From Talpa occidentalis (taxonomy: Eukaryota; Chordata; Mammalia; Eulipotyphla; Talpidae), in NCBI RefSeq assembly GCF_014898055.3, contig NW_023604861.1, positions 100,752,083 through 100,816,082 of the forward strand: a stretch of 64,000 nt of DNA, read 5' to 3'. The position numbers were made by a program, and so were the translations under genes. Numbering within the stretch: the stretch's first letter is position 1; each line of letters starts with the position of its first letter. Under the pieces are notes generated by a model. That model ran no database searches and had not been told where the DNA came from. It saw only the letters and a program-made list of their open reading frames with translations. Shown here piece by piece: positions 34,316 to 43,489 of this stretch.

Positions 34316-34350
34316 GGGGGGTGGGGGGCGGGAGGGGAAGGATTGGGGTC
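34316..34350 (+). other. G-quadruplex motif in young L1 3'UTR
   Basis: Six G, T, six G, C, GGG, A, GGGG at 34316-34337, then GGGG at 34345-34348. Same block as in the copy at 31.2 kb. Confidence 0.75.
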
Positions 34351-34435
34351 AGAATGGGGCGTTTGCAATTGTATGGGGGAATATAAAAATAAAATTTAAT
34401 ATTTAAAAAAAAAAAAAAAAAATAAATGATGTTTC

Positions 34436-34775
34436 ATGTATGGAACTTGAAGGGATTATGCCCAGTGAAATAAGTCACAAGGAAAACAGAAAAATACCGG
34501 ATGGTTTCACTTATAGTAGGAATATAGGAGATCAAGGTTAAAAAAAGATAATAACAAACAAACAAAAAAACCCCACAACAAAACAAAAATGAACTGACAA
34601 CTATAAATCAGAGATATTCCACAGGGGCAGGGGAAGGGAGAGGGATCAAAATGAGGGCAGGAAGAGCACAAGAGTGCAGGGGTAAATTGGTGGTGGAAAT
34701 TCTATGGGGACTATACCTGAGAAAAGAAAGCAAACACTGTAAGAATAAAAAATAAATTAATTTTTAAAAAAGTTG
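34436..34775 (+). mobile_element. Older L1 tail adjoining the young L1
   Basis: TGGAACTTGAAGGGATTATG, CCCAGTGAAATAAGTCACAAGG and AAATACCGGATGGTTTCACTT are the diverged equivalents of the ORF2 end seen in the young copy. A different 3'UTR follows, with CAAACACTGTAAGAATAAAA at its end. The young L1 inserted at or next to its truncated 5' end. Confidence 0.85.
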
Positions 34776-34779
34776 TTTA

Positions 34780-35330
34780 TGTATTTGCTTCATTACATGA
34801 AAAACATACCTCTATTCATCTAATTTTAATTTAAAGAACAATTTTTTTTTACAGTGAGGGGTGTGTTATATCTCTGGAATTATTATAATAATTCAACTAT
34901 GCTTCATGTTGGCAATGAAAAGAGGAATTAGATGTGTTCTCTGCCATTATTTTGTTCAGAGAGGCATAGAAGCCAATAAATAAAAGAGAGAATATGGGCA
35001 GTAATTAATAGCTTTTGAAAAATCTTTTTTAAAAAAATTCTAATAAGTCATAATTTGGTGCCTCAGGAAATAATCTTCATTATCTAAACCAACAATAATT
35101 ATTGATTTTTCTGGTCCAAATCAACACAACTCTTGAATATTTTCTGTGCAAGGAAATCTCTATTCATCTTCAGGTCCATAACATTTTGCATGTACTTACA
35201 ATATAGCACTTATCTTATCATCCCACAAGTAGTACTTATGTGCCTGCTTGTTTTTTAGAATGTGAGTCCCAGGAAAGCAAAACTCAGTGCAGGAAACGTT
35301 TTCTCACCTGTGCTGAATGCCTGTAAGAGT
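34780..35330. other. AT-rich single-copy DNA
   Basis: No repeat or exon recognised. Confidence 0.45.
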
Positions 35331-35333
35331 CCT

Positions 35334-35340
<7 letters not shown>

Positions 35341-35382
<42 letters not shown>

Positions 35383-35397
35383 AGCGCGCGTGTGTGG
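35341..35397. repeat. (CA)n microsatellite passing into GCGCGCGTGTGTG
   Basis: About 19 CA units followed by CGTGAGCGCGCGTGTGTGG. The purine-pyrimidine alternation continues through the CG-rich part, and the TGTGTG arm can pair with the CA tract. Confidence 0.95.
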
Positions 35398-35399
35398 AA

Positions 35400-35785
35400 G
35401 GTTTGCCTGTACTTTTCATGGGAAGAGAATGTGTGTCTATTCACAACACATGTAATCAGAATATTTTTCAAAAACCTAACAGTTTAGCCTGCAAATATTC
35501 ATAATGAGCATTCTCAAATGACAAATTATTCTTGATAAAAATAGGCAACACATGCACAACATAAAAGAGTATGCCTCATAGAGAAAGCAGAAAAAAAATT
35601 AGCAGAGCAGTTAGAGTAAACCACAGGTAAAAACGTTATATGCATCACATTGGCCATGATAAATAAGCCTTGGATCTGTCAGGTCCAATCAGCCTGGTTT
35701 CAAGGATAGCTTGGTTTAAGCAGACTGCTCCAGCAGTGATTGTCTTGTAAATCCATCTACAGTAGGTTAATGTCCAATTTATTAA
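35400..35785. other. Single-copy DNA, nothing recognised
   Basis: No exon, repeat or RNA gene seen. Confidence 0.45.
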
Positions 35786-35789
35786 TAAC

Positions 35790-35965
35790 TCGCATCAACA
35801 TGTATTGAGCTTCTGTCTACTGTATGTGAAACACTGTGCCAAGTATGGGAAATGTAACAAAGAACAGGAAATAACAGTTCCTGCCTTGATGGAGTTTATG
35901 CTTCAAGTAAGGGAGCAGACACATAAACAAACATAAGTGCATGTGCTCAGCCCTGTGATGACAGC
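35790..35965 (+). mobile_element. L2-type LINE fragment
   Basis: TATTGAGCTTCTGTCTACTGT, AACACTGTGCCAAGTATGGG, AGTTCCTGCCTTGATGGAG and AGCAGACACATAAACAAAC keep the order of the ancient module also seen at 10.85 and 11.3 kb. Confidence 0.65.
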
Positions 35966-35969
35966 GTGT

Positions 35970-36495
35970 GCCAAGGCCCAAAGAGCATGGAGGAGGTGGA
36001 CACCCCTCTGGATATAGCTCTCTGCTTGCTTCTTCCAGACAAATGCTCCAGACTTGATAGGGTAATCCAAGATGAACTTCAGATGTCATAGCAAGTCCCT
36101 CAGAACAACTATGTAGTTCCAGAACCTGCAGCAGCAGATCTCAGGAGTCCCATTCCCTCTATATACACCCACCCCATCCCGTCTCACCCTCATTCCAGAT
36201 AAATATTCAAAAGCATTTTTCAAAACGTGTCTTCATTAGGAAAGAAGCTGGTAGGCTGGGGCCAAGGACATTCTGACAGATAGTAAGCACTCTGAGTTGA
36301 ATGCTGCGTCCTCACTTGGGTATCACTTATAACTCATGATCTAATTCATTTGAGTGTTATTTGCTTTCAATAAATTTTCATTACTTCTGAGGAAAGAGAC
36401 ATGTTAATGGAATGCAGTAATACATGGAAGCTTCCTGGTTTATCAAGGATCAAGGAGTTGACCATGAATTTATAAAGGCCATATGTAAGGGTTTA
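35970..36495. other. Single-copy DNA, nothing recognised
   Basis: No exon or named repeat between the L2 fragment and the 98-bp module. Confidence 0.4.
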
Positions 36496-36500
36496 AAGCC

Positions 36501-36598
36501 CAGCTGAAGGTTTTGGAGACGGACTGAGAAGGGTGGCATAAATCTTAGCCTAACCTCCACGCATTCCTTGCTTTGTTTGTGGGGTATTCCTGGTACCA
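36501..36598. repeat. 98-bp module, copy A (unclassified dispersed repeat)
   Basis: It aligns without gaps to 51184-51281 with 10 mismatches in 98 positions (about 90% identity). Only 2 of these fall in the first 58 bases. Its first bases are CAGCTGAAGGTTTTGGAG and its last GGTACCA. No target-site duplication, A tail or tRNA-like boxes were found. The minus strand stays open in one frame in both copies, but substitutions are mostly replacement-type, arguing against a coding origin. Short self-complementary ends suggest a structured RNA is possible. Confidence 0.7.
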
Positions 36599-36599
36599 C

Positions 36600-36960
36600 G
36601 AGCATGAATTGAAACTTCACTCATAAATGCAAATTTGATTCATCAGATTACATGGTGTCAACTGAAAAATGAGAAAGTTGGGGGGGCAGGGGAGAATGGT
36701 GCCTAGGACAGGTATGAGATAATGGCTTGAGGTGTGGGTTGAACTCAGTCTCATGGTTCTTGAAGTTCTATAAAGAGAGAGAATCCAAAGTCTGGGAAGG
36801 ACTCCCGACTGGCCATGTACCTAATGCATGATGAATCCTACCAAAAACCCAATTTCTCTTCTTCCTGGCCTGGGAACTGTTACATTCTCCAATGGACCTT
36901 TCACTTTTAAATATCTCCATTGATAGAAACGTCCTCCTGTTCAGTCCCAAATTGTAAATT
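36600..36960. other. Single-copy DNA, nothing recognised
   Basis: Includes a G-run (GTTGGGGGGGCAGGGG near 36,677). No exon or named repeat. Confidence 0.4.
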
Positions 36961-36969
36961 CTACTTCAG

Positions 36970-37405
36970 CTGTGACATTTGGTAAAACTAGAAGGGACTC
37001 ACATGACCTAACCACAAGTCTCCCACACACTCCCCAGCCTCCCCTTGGGTGGGTGAGGTCCCTTGACCAAATAATCTTCCCTAGCAAGGTGTCAAGGCAA
37101 CCAGGCAGAGTTCTGCTTCCCTAAGTAGCAAGTGCAGTTTTATGCTGGCCTGCAGAATTATTCGCACAAATCAGTCTCACCCTGGTGGGAACCAGGGGTC
37201 ACCCCACCATCTATGATTACTAAGCCTGCCTCTCAGAGGCTCTACTGATTCACTTTGTTTTAGAGGGCAGCCCCCCTGTATGGCCCTGAATCCTCCTTGC
37301 CCACGACATAAGTATATGTGACTATTAAACTGCTTTCCATCGCATCTGTCCAGTGTCAAGTCAGGTGTCATGTGTTCTGCCATCCCTATTACTCTAGGGT
37401 ACAGT
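36970..37405 (+). mobile_element. Possible solo LTR
   Basis: The segment starts TGTGACATTTGG and ends CTCTAGGGTACA (TG...CA). It has a TATA-like CATAAGTATATG, a polyadenylation-like ACTATTAAACTGC, and a C/T-rich U5-like stretch (GTGTCATGTGTTCTGCCATC). The order fits a retroviral LTR of about 430 bp. No clear target-site duplication was found and no family recognised. Confidence 0.3.
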
Positions 37406-37439
37406 GACAATGAGGTGATCAAAGTAGTTGTGTGTTAGC

Positions 37440-38705
37440 AGTAAACCCTAGGAACCTAGGGAGAATGGGTGAAAGAAAGGCCAGAAAAATTTCTACTTCA
37501 CGGGAATTTAAAAATCATTTACTACACTTTCTACCTCTTTTAAATACCACTCCTTGGTTTCCCTAAGTGACTATGGCTATCACTGCTGACATAGTGTAGT
37601 GGCAGGAAAACAAGGACAAGTGAACAGAGGTGGAAACAAAAGAGTCACACTTTAGGAAAAAGCAAACAGAAATATTTAGGGTCTTGGAGTTTTCGGGTAC
37701 AATATTCTTGGTAAAAGGAAGCTTTGATTAGTAAATACATGTAATTTCCATTTGATTCACCATCTTCACCATCAGTATCTGCCCACAACTTACTCTAGTT
37801 CCTTGGCTATCACATCCCAAAGTACCAGAACTCTACCTGTCTCTGTATGAAAACAAAGAGGGCTGAACAAGAGTATTAATGATTAGTACTAATGTGTGTT
37901 CTAGTTACAAATGCAAACCTATCTTCTCCCTCCCACCTCATGCCCTAAGCTAATGGATGAACCTCAATCAATATGCTCTGGAAGGACCACAGAATCAATA
38001 ACAGGGCTAATTTAACAAAATTAAGAAGTGGCCTTTTTTTTTTTAGGGAAAAAACAAGAAGATAGCAGACACATTTGCAATAACCACATTTTTATATGTT
38101 GCCTAGCAACAAGGTATAAAAATGATGTACAATGTCAGTAACTTATTTTCACAAACAAAAAACAGCCCCCTGCCTTAACAATGCTATAATGTACTTTTCC
38201 CCAACTAGAACTCCATGGAGACTATTAACACTACCATTTTCCATAATATACTCCGTTAAACAATCATGTGTTTTTGTTAGAACATTAAAACACTGAATTT
38301 ACTTAATGACTACTCAGTGAAACAGCAGCTACAGAAAGGGGAGAAGTTTTTTTCTGTTTCCATTTTAAGCTCACAGGTTCATTCCCTGGGCAGGAGAATA
38401 GACAGCAAAGGCAATAAATCTAAACATTGGAATTCATGAATAAAAGGTGAGAGAACTGGGCAAGAAGTGGTCTTGTGTGTCTTTTATAGGGAAAGTAGAT
38501 AATAAAGTTAAAGTGCATTATTAGTGTTTCTTGATGATTCTTAAATTTTTTCTTTGAAATATGAAAGAAGTTTCTGGAAAGTAGAATGCCTTTGTGATTC
38601 CAAATACATCCTTGCATATGGAAGTGAAGGTGTAACAGGAAGGGACTGTGACAGCACAGAGCTTTAGCTGTAGGCCGGTAGGGAAGATGAGGGGTGGCTG
38701 TTTGT
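37440..38705. other. Single-copy DNA, no gene recognised
   Basis: AT-rich unique sequence with no repeat copy identified by eye. Confidence 0.4.
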
Positions 38706-38709
38706 TTAG

Positions 38710-39019
38710 TGTGGAACTCTTTTTTCTTTTTTTTAAAGACAATTTTTTTTTAAAGATTAATTTACTTATACAAGAACCGGGGTACAGGCCAGAGATGTGG
38801 GGGTGAGAGGACTCACCAGAGACAAGAGTGGGGAACAGGCAGACTGACTGAAATACACTGCTGAGGGGAGCAGCGGGTGAGACAGGAGAGGTCTGCCGTG
38901 CCATGTGAGTATTTCCCTGGCTGGCCAGGGTTGAACCCGCGCTGCAGAGGCTGCAGACAGCTTCACAGTGCTGCGCTCAACCATCTGTGCCATCAGGGAG
39001 ATCCTACTGTGGAACTCTT
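38710..39019 (-). mobile_element. tRNA-derived SINE, copy 7 (antisense)
   Basis: The body is about 38722-39007, with a perfect 12-bp target-site duplication TGTGGAACTCTT at 38710-38721 and 39008-39019. Middle block CTGCTGAGGGGAGCAGCGGG; head end GCCATCAGGGAGATCC. Open frames on both strands here derive from the SINE. Confidence 0.92.
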
Positions 39020-39134
39020 GAAAGCCTCACAGGCTCTCAGTGCAGGGGGCCCTTACTCCTAATGCAGCTGGGGCCCCAGCAGGTGAAAAGAACAGATCTG
39101 TTCCAGGCTGGAGTCTGACATACATGGTCTCATT

Positions 39135-39265
39135 TCATCCTCCTTGATGCTAAGCCCATTGAATTTAAGCAGAAAATAGGCTCAGAGAGGTTGATTTACC
39201 CAGAATCACTGAGTTAGTAAGTGGTAAAGCTGGAATTCAAAACATCTGTCTTCAAAGCCCCCTCC
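39135..39265 (-). mobile_element. MIR SINE, antisense
   Basis: AAATAGGCTCAGAGAGGTTG, ATTTACCCAGAATCACTGAG, TTAGTAAGTGGTAAAGCTGG and AATTCAAAACATCTGTC follow antisense MIR order. Confidence 0.85.
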
Positions 39266-39269
39266 CATC

Positions 39270-39730
39270 TTTGCCTCAGTTGCTGTTACTGATTTGCAGC
39301 TGTGGGGATGTTCTGGGATTGTTGCCATTTAGCATCCAAGGAGCCAAAGAGGAAACCTCTTTCCTCACAAGAAACAAACAAACAAAACCAAACTTTACCA
39401 ATCAGCTCCACATCACACTGCCCCCTACAAATGCACCTTTGTTAACTGGAATGCTTCCATGATGTTTTTGCAACTTTCTTATTCACTGCTATGTATGATC
39501 ACTAACTCCTAGGCTTAAGGCTATGATTTTGTTTCGAAGAACTATTTCTGCTGAGTATTTTATTCAGGAGACATCCAGTAGGTATTGATGGACAAACTCA
39601 CACTTGGGTTATGAAATCCATGGGGCAATGGACCCGTCTTATTCACAGTGTTGTGTCACAATACAGAAAATGCTTAATAACTATGTAAAATATCAACTTC
39701 AGGAGTTCATGAATTTCAAGTTTTCCCTAA
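39270..39730. other. Single-copy DNA upstream of an LTR element
   Basis: No feature recognised. Confidence 0.4.
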
Positions 39731-39739
39731 CAGGCCAAC

Positions 39740-40154
39740 TGTAGGGTAAGGTAAAAAGTATCAGGCTTTTCTGCCCTCTCGCCATTAGGATAGATGAGGG
39801 AAACCTATGGTCCTGAATGCAAGCCTGATGGCGGGCACCTGAAGTGGGTACACCTGGGCTAAGACTAGGCTTTCAAGGGCGACATCATGGAGATGCCAGC
39901 AGAAGCCGAGAGAAGCAGACGCAGAGAAGCAGAAACAGAGCCACTAGAGAACGCCGGAGAGCCCAGACAGAGTGAAGACTTGCTGGGGGCTGGGAGGCCT
40001 GCCAGCCTCCCAGCTCCCCAGTACCCCTGCCTGCCATTTACCTGGTAAATCCCAATAAAAGCCTGCAAAAGCCACTGAGGGCTCCAGGACTCCTCCTTTA
40101 CCCAGTCTGCATGGGATCATAGAAAACCTGCACTGTGTCCTTTCTGCCCCTACA
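39740..40154 (+). mobile_element. 5' LTR of the non-autonomous element (415 bp)
   Basis: TG...CA-bounded, with AATAAA at 40054-40059 followed by GCCTGCAAAAGCC and a U5-like CTCCTCCTTTACCC stretch. The place of a TATA box is occupied by GCTTTCAAGGG (around 39,870-39,878), where the 3' LTR has TTTTAAGGG and the older related LTR has CATATAAGGG. This copy's promoter is probably weakened. It has a 4-bp ACAG insertion relative to the 3' LTR, plus about 35 substitutions. Confidence 0.92.
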
Positions 40155-41313
40155 TTTGGCGTAAGTCGGCAAGATGATCCATGCAGATGGCTATGAAGCT
40201 CTCTGAAGACCTCAGGAGTAGCAGACTGAGCAAGTGACAGCGCTGGAGGCGCCATGGAGGCACAGAAGGTGGACAAGGTCCAGGAGCTACGGGATGAGAC
40301 CACGCCTGGAGGAGGAGACGCCCGAGAGGACCAGCCAACGACCCCTGAGGCAGCAGAATCGTTGGAAAAGAAAGGACCACGATTTGGAGCTCACCAGTGT
40401 GGACAAAGGGAAAAGCCGATGAACTTGGACTAATGGACTGACAATCCCGCCAGAAGGGGGAGGACCTTGTCAGGTTGTTATATTTTGGGGACCCTGAGGG
40501 TGGATGGTATCATTTAAAATCAAGGCATGGCCAGTGGGCCTTGGTATAAGAGCCCACAGTTGGCTGAGGGAGGAAGCCCTTACCAAGTTCTTTGCAGCCA
40601 GGCAGAGGAAAAGCGAACTTAGAAAAGTAAAAGCTGTTGCTAAGATTGAGAAGCCCTGAGCGGCTGTTAAGCAGCCTAAGTATGCTGAGGACCAGTGAGT
40701 CTCTTAAAATCACCTGTGGGTGATGCCCTGCTCGTTGTCAAGTGAGGGTGAGGAGCTGAGGAACCCATCCTTGGGGGACGGGTGGGGAATATGGCTTGTG
40801 GTGGAGCCCGAGCTGAAGAGGGGACCCAAGAGAGGCCGCATGTGGAGCTTGTATGCTCGGATCCCCGACCCATGTGCTTGTGCAGTGGGTTGGCCTGAGT
40901 GCAGGGGTCTCCGTGTCGCATTGGTGGCTATGAAAGCCGAGTGTTGGAGTGAATGCAGATAGAAACCCTGAGGGTTGGCGATTACCCCCAACAGTATAGA
41001 ATCGCCAATTCCAAAGTGAGTGCATCCTGGGGGTGGATGTGGTGTGTGGCTTGTGGCCGAGACCACAGCCAGAGAAGGTCAGGAAGCTTGATGGCTCCTG
41101 GTATGTGATTTGATGGATCATCTGCTGCTGCCAATAAATTGTCTTTTGCCACTAGGTTGGTGCCCTGCCTGGAATTATTTGTGTTCTGTTGTATTTTATG
41201 TATTCTGTTGTTCTATTGTGATGTATATTATTTGTTTTTGTGGGCCATGGCTGCAGTGTTCTATTGCCAAGAGAAACATAGACTGTATGGCAGAAAACCC
41301 TGAGGGAGTGGGT
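40155..41313 (+). mobile_element. Internal region of the LTR element (non-coding apart from a small ORF)
   Basis: 1159 bp that is GC-richer than the surroundings. It starts with a TGGCG-containing primer-binding-like site and ends in a purine-rich tract. It has internally repeated phrases (GGCTTGTGGTGGAGCC near 40,793 and GGCTTGTGGCCGAG near 41,047; AAACCCTGAGGG near 40,962 and 41,296). Long minus-strand frames at 40710-41121 are composition artefacts. No retroviral enzyme motif is seen. Confidence 0.85.
40254..40433 (+). CDS. 59-codon ORF at the start of the LTR element's internal region
   Basis: The ATG at 40254 sits in GGCGCCATGGAG, an excellent Kozak context, 99 bases after the 5' LTR, where gag would begin in a retrovirus. 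The frame runs to TAA at 40431-40433. The product would be 59 residues, highly charged (many E, D, K, R, Q), with a 'TTPGGGDARED' stretch and no hydrophobic segment. A single cysteine is present, so no zinc knuckle. It may be the truncated leader of a former gag gene or an incidental frame. Expression is unknown. Confidence 0.35.
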   Translation: MEAQKVDKVQELRDETTPGGGDAREDQPTTPEAAESLEKKGPRFGAHQCGQREKPMNLD

Positions 41314-41725
41314 TGTAGGGTAAGGTAAAAAGTATCAGGCTTTTCTGCCCTCTCGCCATTAGGATAGATAAGGGAACCCTGTGGTCCTGAATGCATGCCT
41401 GATGGCGGGCACCTGATGTGGGTACACCTGGGTTGAGACTGGGCTTTTAAGGGCGGCATCATGGGGACAACAGCAGAAGCCGAGAGAAACAGACACAGAG
41501 AAGCAGAAGCAGAACCACCAGAGAACGCCGGAGAACCCAGAGTGAAGACTTACTGGGGGCTGGGAGGCCTGCCAGCCTCCTAGCACCCTCAGCACCCCTG
41601 CCTGCCATGTACCTGGTAAATTCCAATAAAAGCCTGCAAAAGCCATTGAGGGCTACAGGACTCCTCCTTTACCCGGTTGGCGTGGGATCACAGAAAACCT
41701 GCACTGTGTCCTTCCTGCCCCTACA
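41314..41725 (+). mobile_element. 3' LTR of the non-autonomous element (412 bp)
   Basis: Starts TGTAGGGTAAGG and ends CCCCTACA directly before the CCAAC target duplication. AATAAA at 41625-41630; TATA-like TTTTAAGGG at 41445-41453. About 91% identical to the 5' LTR. Confidence 0.92.
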
Positions 41726-41730
41726 CCAAC

Positions 41731-42211
41731 TGACCAATATTTTTTCCTCAGGATCTTCTAGGGTTTGAATCAAAATTGGTGCCTGTAGTGCCAGGAAGGC
41801 CCAAAACAGGTTTTCTATGATCCGGGCAGACTGGTAAAGGAGTTCTGGAGCCTTCAATAACTTTTTCAGGCTTTTACTGATCCTTCTACACCATTTGTAG
41901 TGAGGCAACCAGGTGCAGGACAGGCAGGGAGGCCTGGGGGCCCGGAGGCTGGCAGTCCCCAGTGAAGCGTCACTCTTTCTGGGCTCTCTGGCTTTCTCTC
42001 GTGGTCTCTCTGCTGGTCTCTACTACACTCCGCCATATATTCCTCTGCCGCTGCGCCCTCTGCTGCTACCCTTATATGCTCAGGTGTGCCCACTAACACA
42101 CACCCACACCACACTCCAGGTGCTGCCATCAGGCACGCTTATAAGATGTCGCATCATTGATGCTAATGGCAGGAGGGTGGTAAAAACCTGATAGCTTCCA
42201 TTTACCTTACA
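41731..42211 (-). mobile_element. Older related LTR in inverted orientation
   Basis: The LTR proper is 41784-42211 (428 bp). Read on the minus strand it starts TGTAAGGTAAATGG and ends TGGCACTACA. It shares blocks with the younger LTR: GCCTGATGGC-AGCACCTG, AGCCAGAGAGCCCAG, GATCATAGAAAACCTG. A TATA-like CATATAAGGG is on the minus strand near 42,070. The 53 bp at 41731-41783 would be the beginning of its internal region. No second LTR is visible, so it is a truncated or solo copy. Confidence 0.8.
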
Positions 42212-42664
42212 ATGTATATAAAACAGCTTGTGAGAAGAGCCAAAATACAGGTCCCATATAGCTGGAAATGGAACATACTATTTCATGGAAGGGCAGGTGA
42301 GTACAGGTGAAGGCAACTGAGCATCCTTCTGGTTGCTATGCAACTCCAGACAAATTTCTTCTTTACCTGGCTGCCTTGCCCTTCCTACACCTGTTTCCTT
42401 ATCTAGGAAATAATTACTACACTTAAGCTGTCAGGCAGTCAACAAGTATTTATAGGATACTGTAAACCAGTAAACTTACTGCTTTGCTTTTTGAGTCACA
42501 AAACAAAGCTACAGGAAATCAGAGTATTAACCAAAATACTTGAGCAAACCAGGGAAGTATTAGATTTCTAAATTCTCCATATGATTGCAGCCATAAGAAA
42601 TCTTGGCTTTGGGATATTTTAAAGTTAGTATCTGAAAAATTTCATCTACCTATTTTACACGGTA

Positions 42665-43127
42665 TGTATTCATTTACTATTCCTGCAATAGCAAATCACC
42701 TCAAACTTAGTGACTTATAACAACACAAATTTATGAACTTAGAGTTTGGTTGCTATAAATCCAGAAGGGGCTAAAATCAAGGTGTTACATAGCTGTGTTC
42801 TGTTTTGGAAGCTCTAATGAAGAATGTTTCTTGACCCTCCTGCCTTCTAGAGGCTGCACACATTCCTTGGTGTATGGCTCCTTTCTCCATCTTCAAGCAT
42901 GTCACACATCTCTATCTCTTTTCTGCCCCTCTCTTCCACTTATAAGGACCTTTGTGATTATACTGGATCCATCTGGAAAATCTCTGCATCTCAAGATCAG
43001 CTGATAGCAACCTTAATTCCCCTTGTACCTTTAATCACCTTTGCCATGTAACCTAACAAGTTCAACTGTTCTAGGGATTAGGGCATGGTATCTTTAGGGC
43101 GGGGGCATTATTCTGCCTACCACAGTG
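42665..43127 (-). mobile_element. MLT1-type MaLR LTR, antisense
   Basis: Read on the minus strand it begins TGTGGTAGGCAGAATAATGC, continues with TTACATGGCAAAGGTGATTA, GATCTTGAGATGCAGAGATT, AATCACAAAGGTCCTTATAAG, CAAGGAATGTGTGCAGCCTC and CACCTTGATTTTAGCCCC, and ends with AAATTTGTGTTGTTATAAGTC and a GGAATAGTAAATGAATAC end. This is the diagnostic order of MLT1 LTRs, an ancient ERVL-MaLR family. The 69-codon frame in it is not a gene. Confidence 0.88.
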
Positions 43128-43339
43128 TATGTTTGTGTGTTCTGTACTTTAATAATTATTTGTCTATCAAGAGCAATGGCATATGAAGGTTTATGAATTC
43201 TATGAGCACAGCAGTCCAGGGACTTCAGACAGTACTGCCATGAGGACTTTATGTTCCAAGCACAGTAATATACACAAAAACATTTAATTATAATCGAAAG
43301 AAGTCCTGTAATGTATAACATGATTTAGAATTTGTAAGG

Positions 43340-43485
43340 CAACTATATCACTTATTAGACCCTCATAACAACTTTGCAAGACAGGTTAAAAAAAAAGTTT
43401 TATCATCTGATTTATAGATGAGTAGACTGAGGTACAGATGGATTTTCCTTCAGGCCACAAAAACAATACATTCAAACCCAGTACT
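43340..43485 (-). mobile_element. MIR SINE, antisense
   Basis: CCCTCATAACAACTTTGCAAG, ATTTATAGATGAGTAGACTG and AGGTACAGATGG match antisense MIR. Confidence 0.75.
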
Positions 43486-43489
43486 CTTT

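Larger units (their letters stand above)
33676..34435 (+). mobile_element. Young 5'-truncated L1, 724 bp
   Basis: The insert covers 33694-34417 between perfect 18-bp target-site duplications, AAAAATAAATGATGTTTC, at 33676-33693 and 34418-34435. It contains an uninterrupted ORF2 C-terminus, a roughly 170-bp 3'UTR with a G-run block, and a poly-A tail of about 20 A. Perfect duplications, a long A tail and an open frame make it the most recent L1 in the window. Confidence 0.97.
39735..41730 (+). mobile_element. Complete non-autonomous LTR retroelement
   Basis: Two direct LTRs (39740-40154 and 41314-41725) enclose a 1159-bp internal region. A 5-bp target-site duplication CCAAC flanks the element (39735-39739 and 41726-41730). 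Both LTRs start TGTAGGG and end CCCCTACA and carry AATAAA. The internal region starts with a primer-binding-like TTTGGCGTAAGTCGGC and ends with a purine-rich TGAGGGAGTGGGT tract. No gag, protease, polymerase or envelope homology is visible, so it must have been mobilised in trans by a retrovirus-like helper. LTR identity is roughly 91% by eye, so the insertion is not recent. Confidence 0.93.

Noticed and set aside
40710..41121. Minus-strand frames of 118 and 127 codons in the LTR element
   Set aside because: They overlap in different frames antisense to the element's GC-richer internal region, and show no motif.
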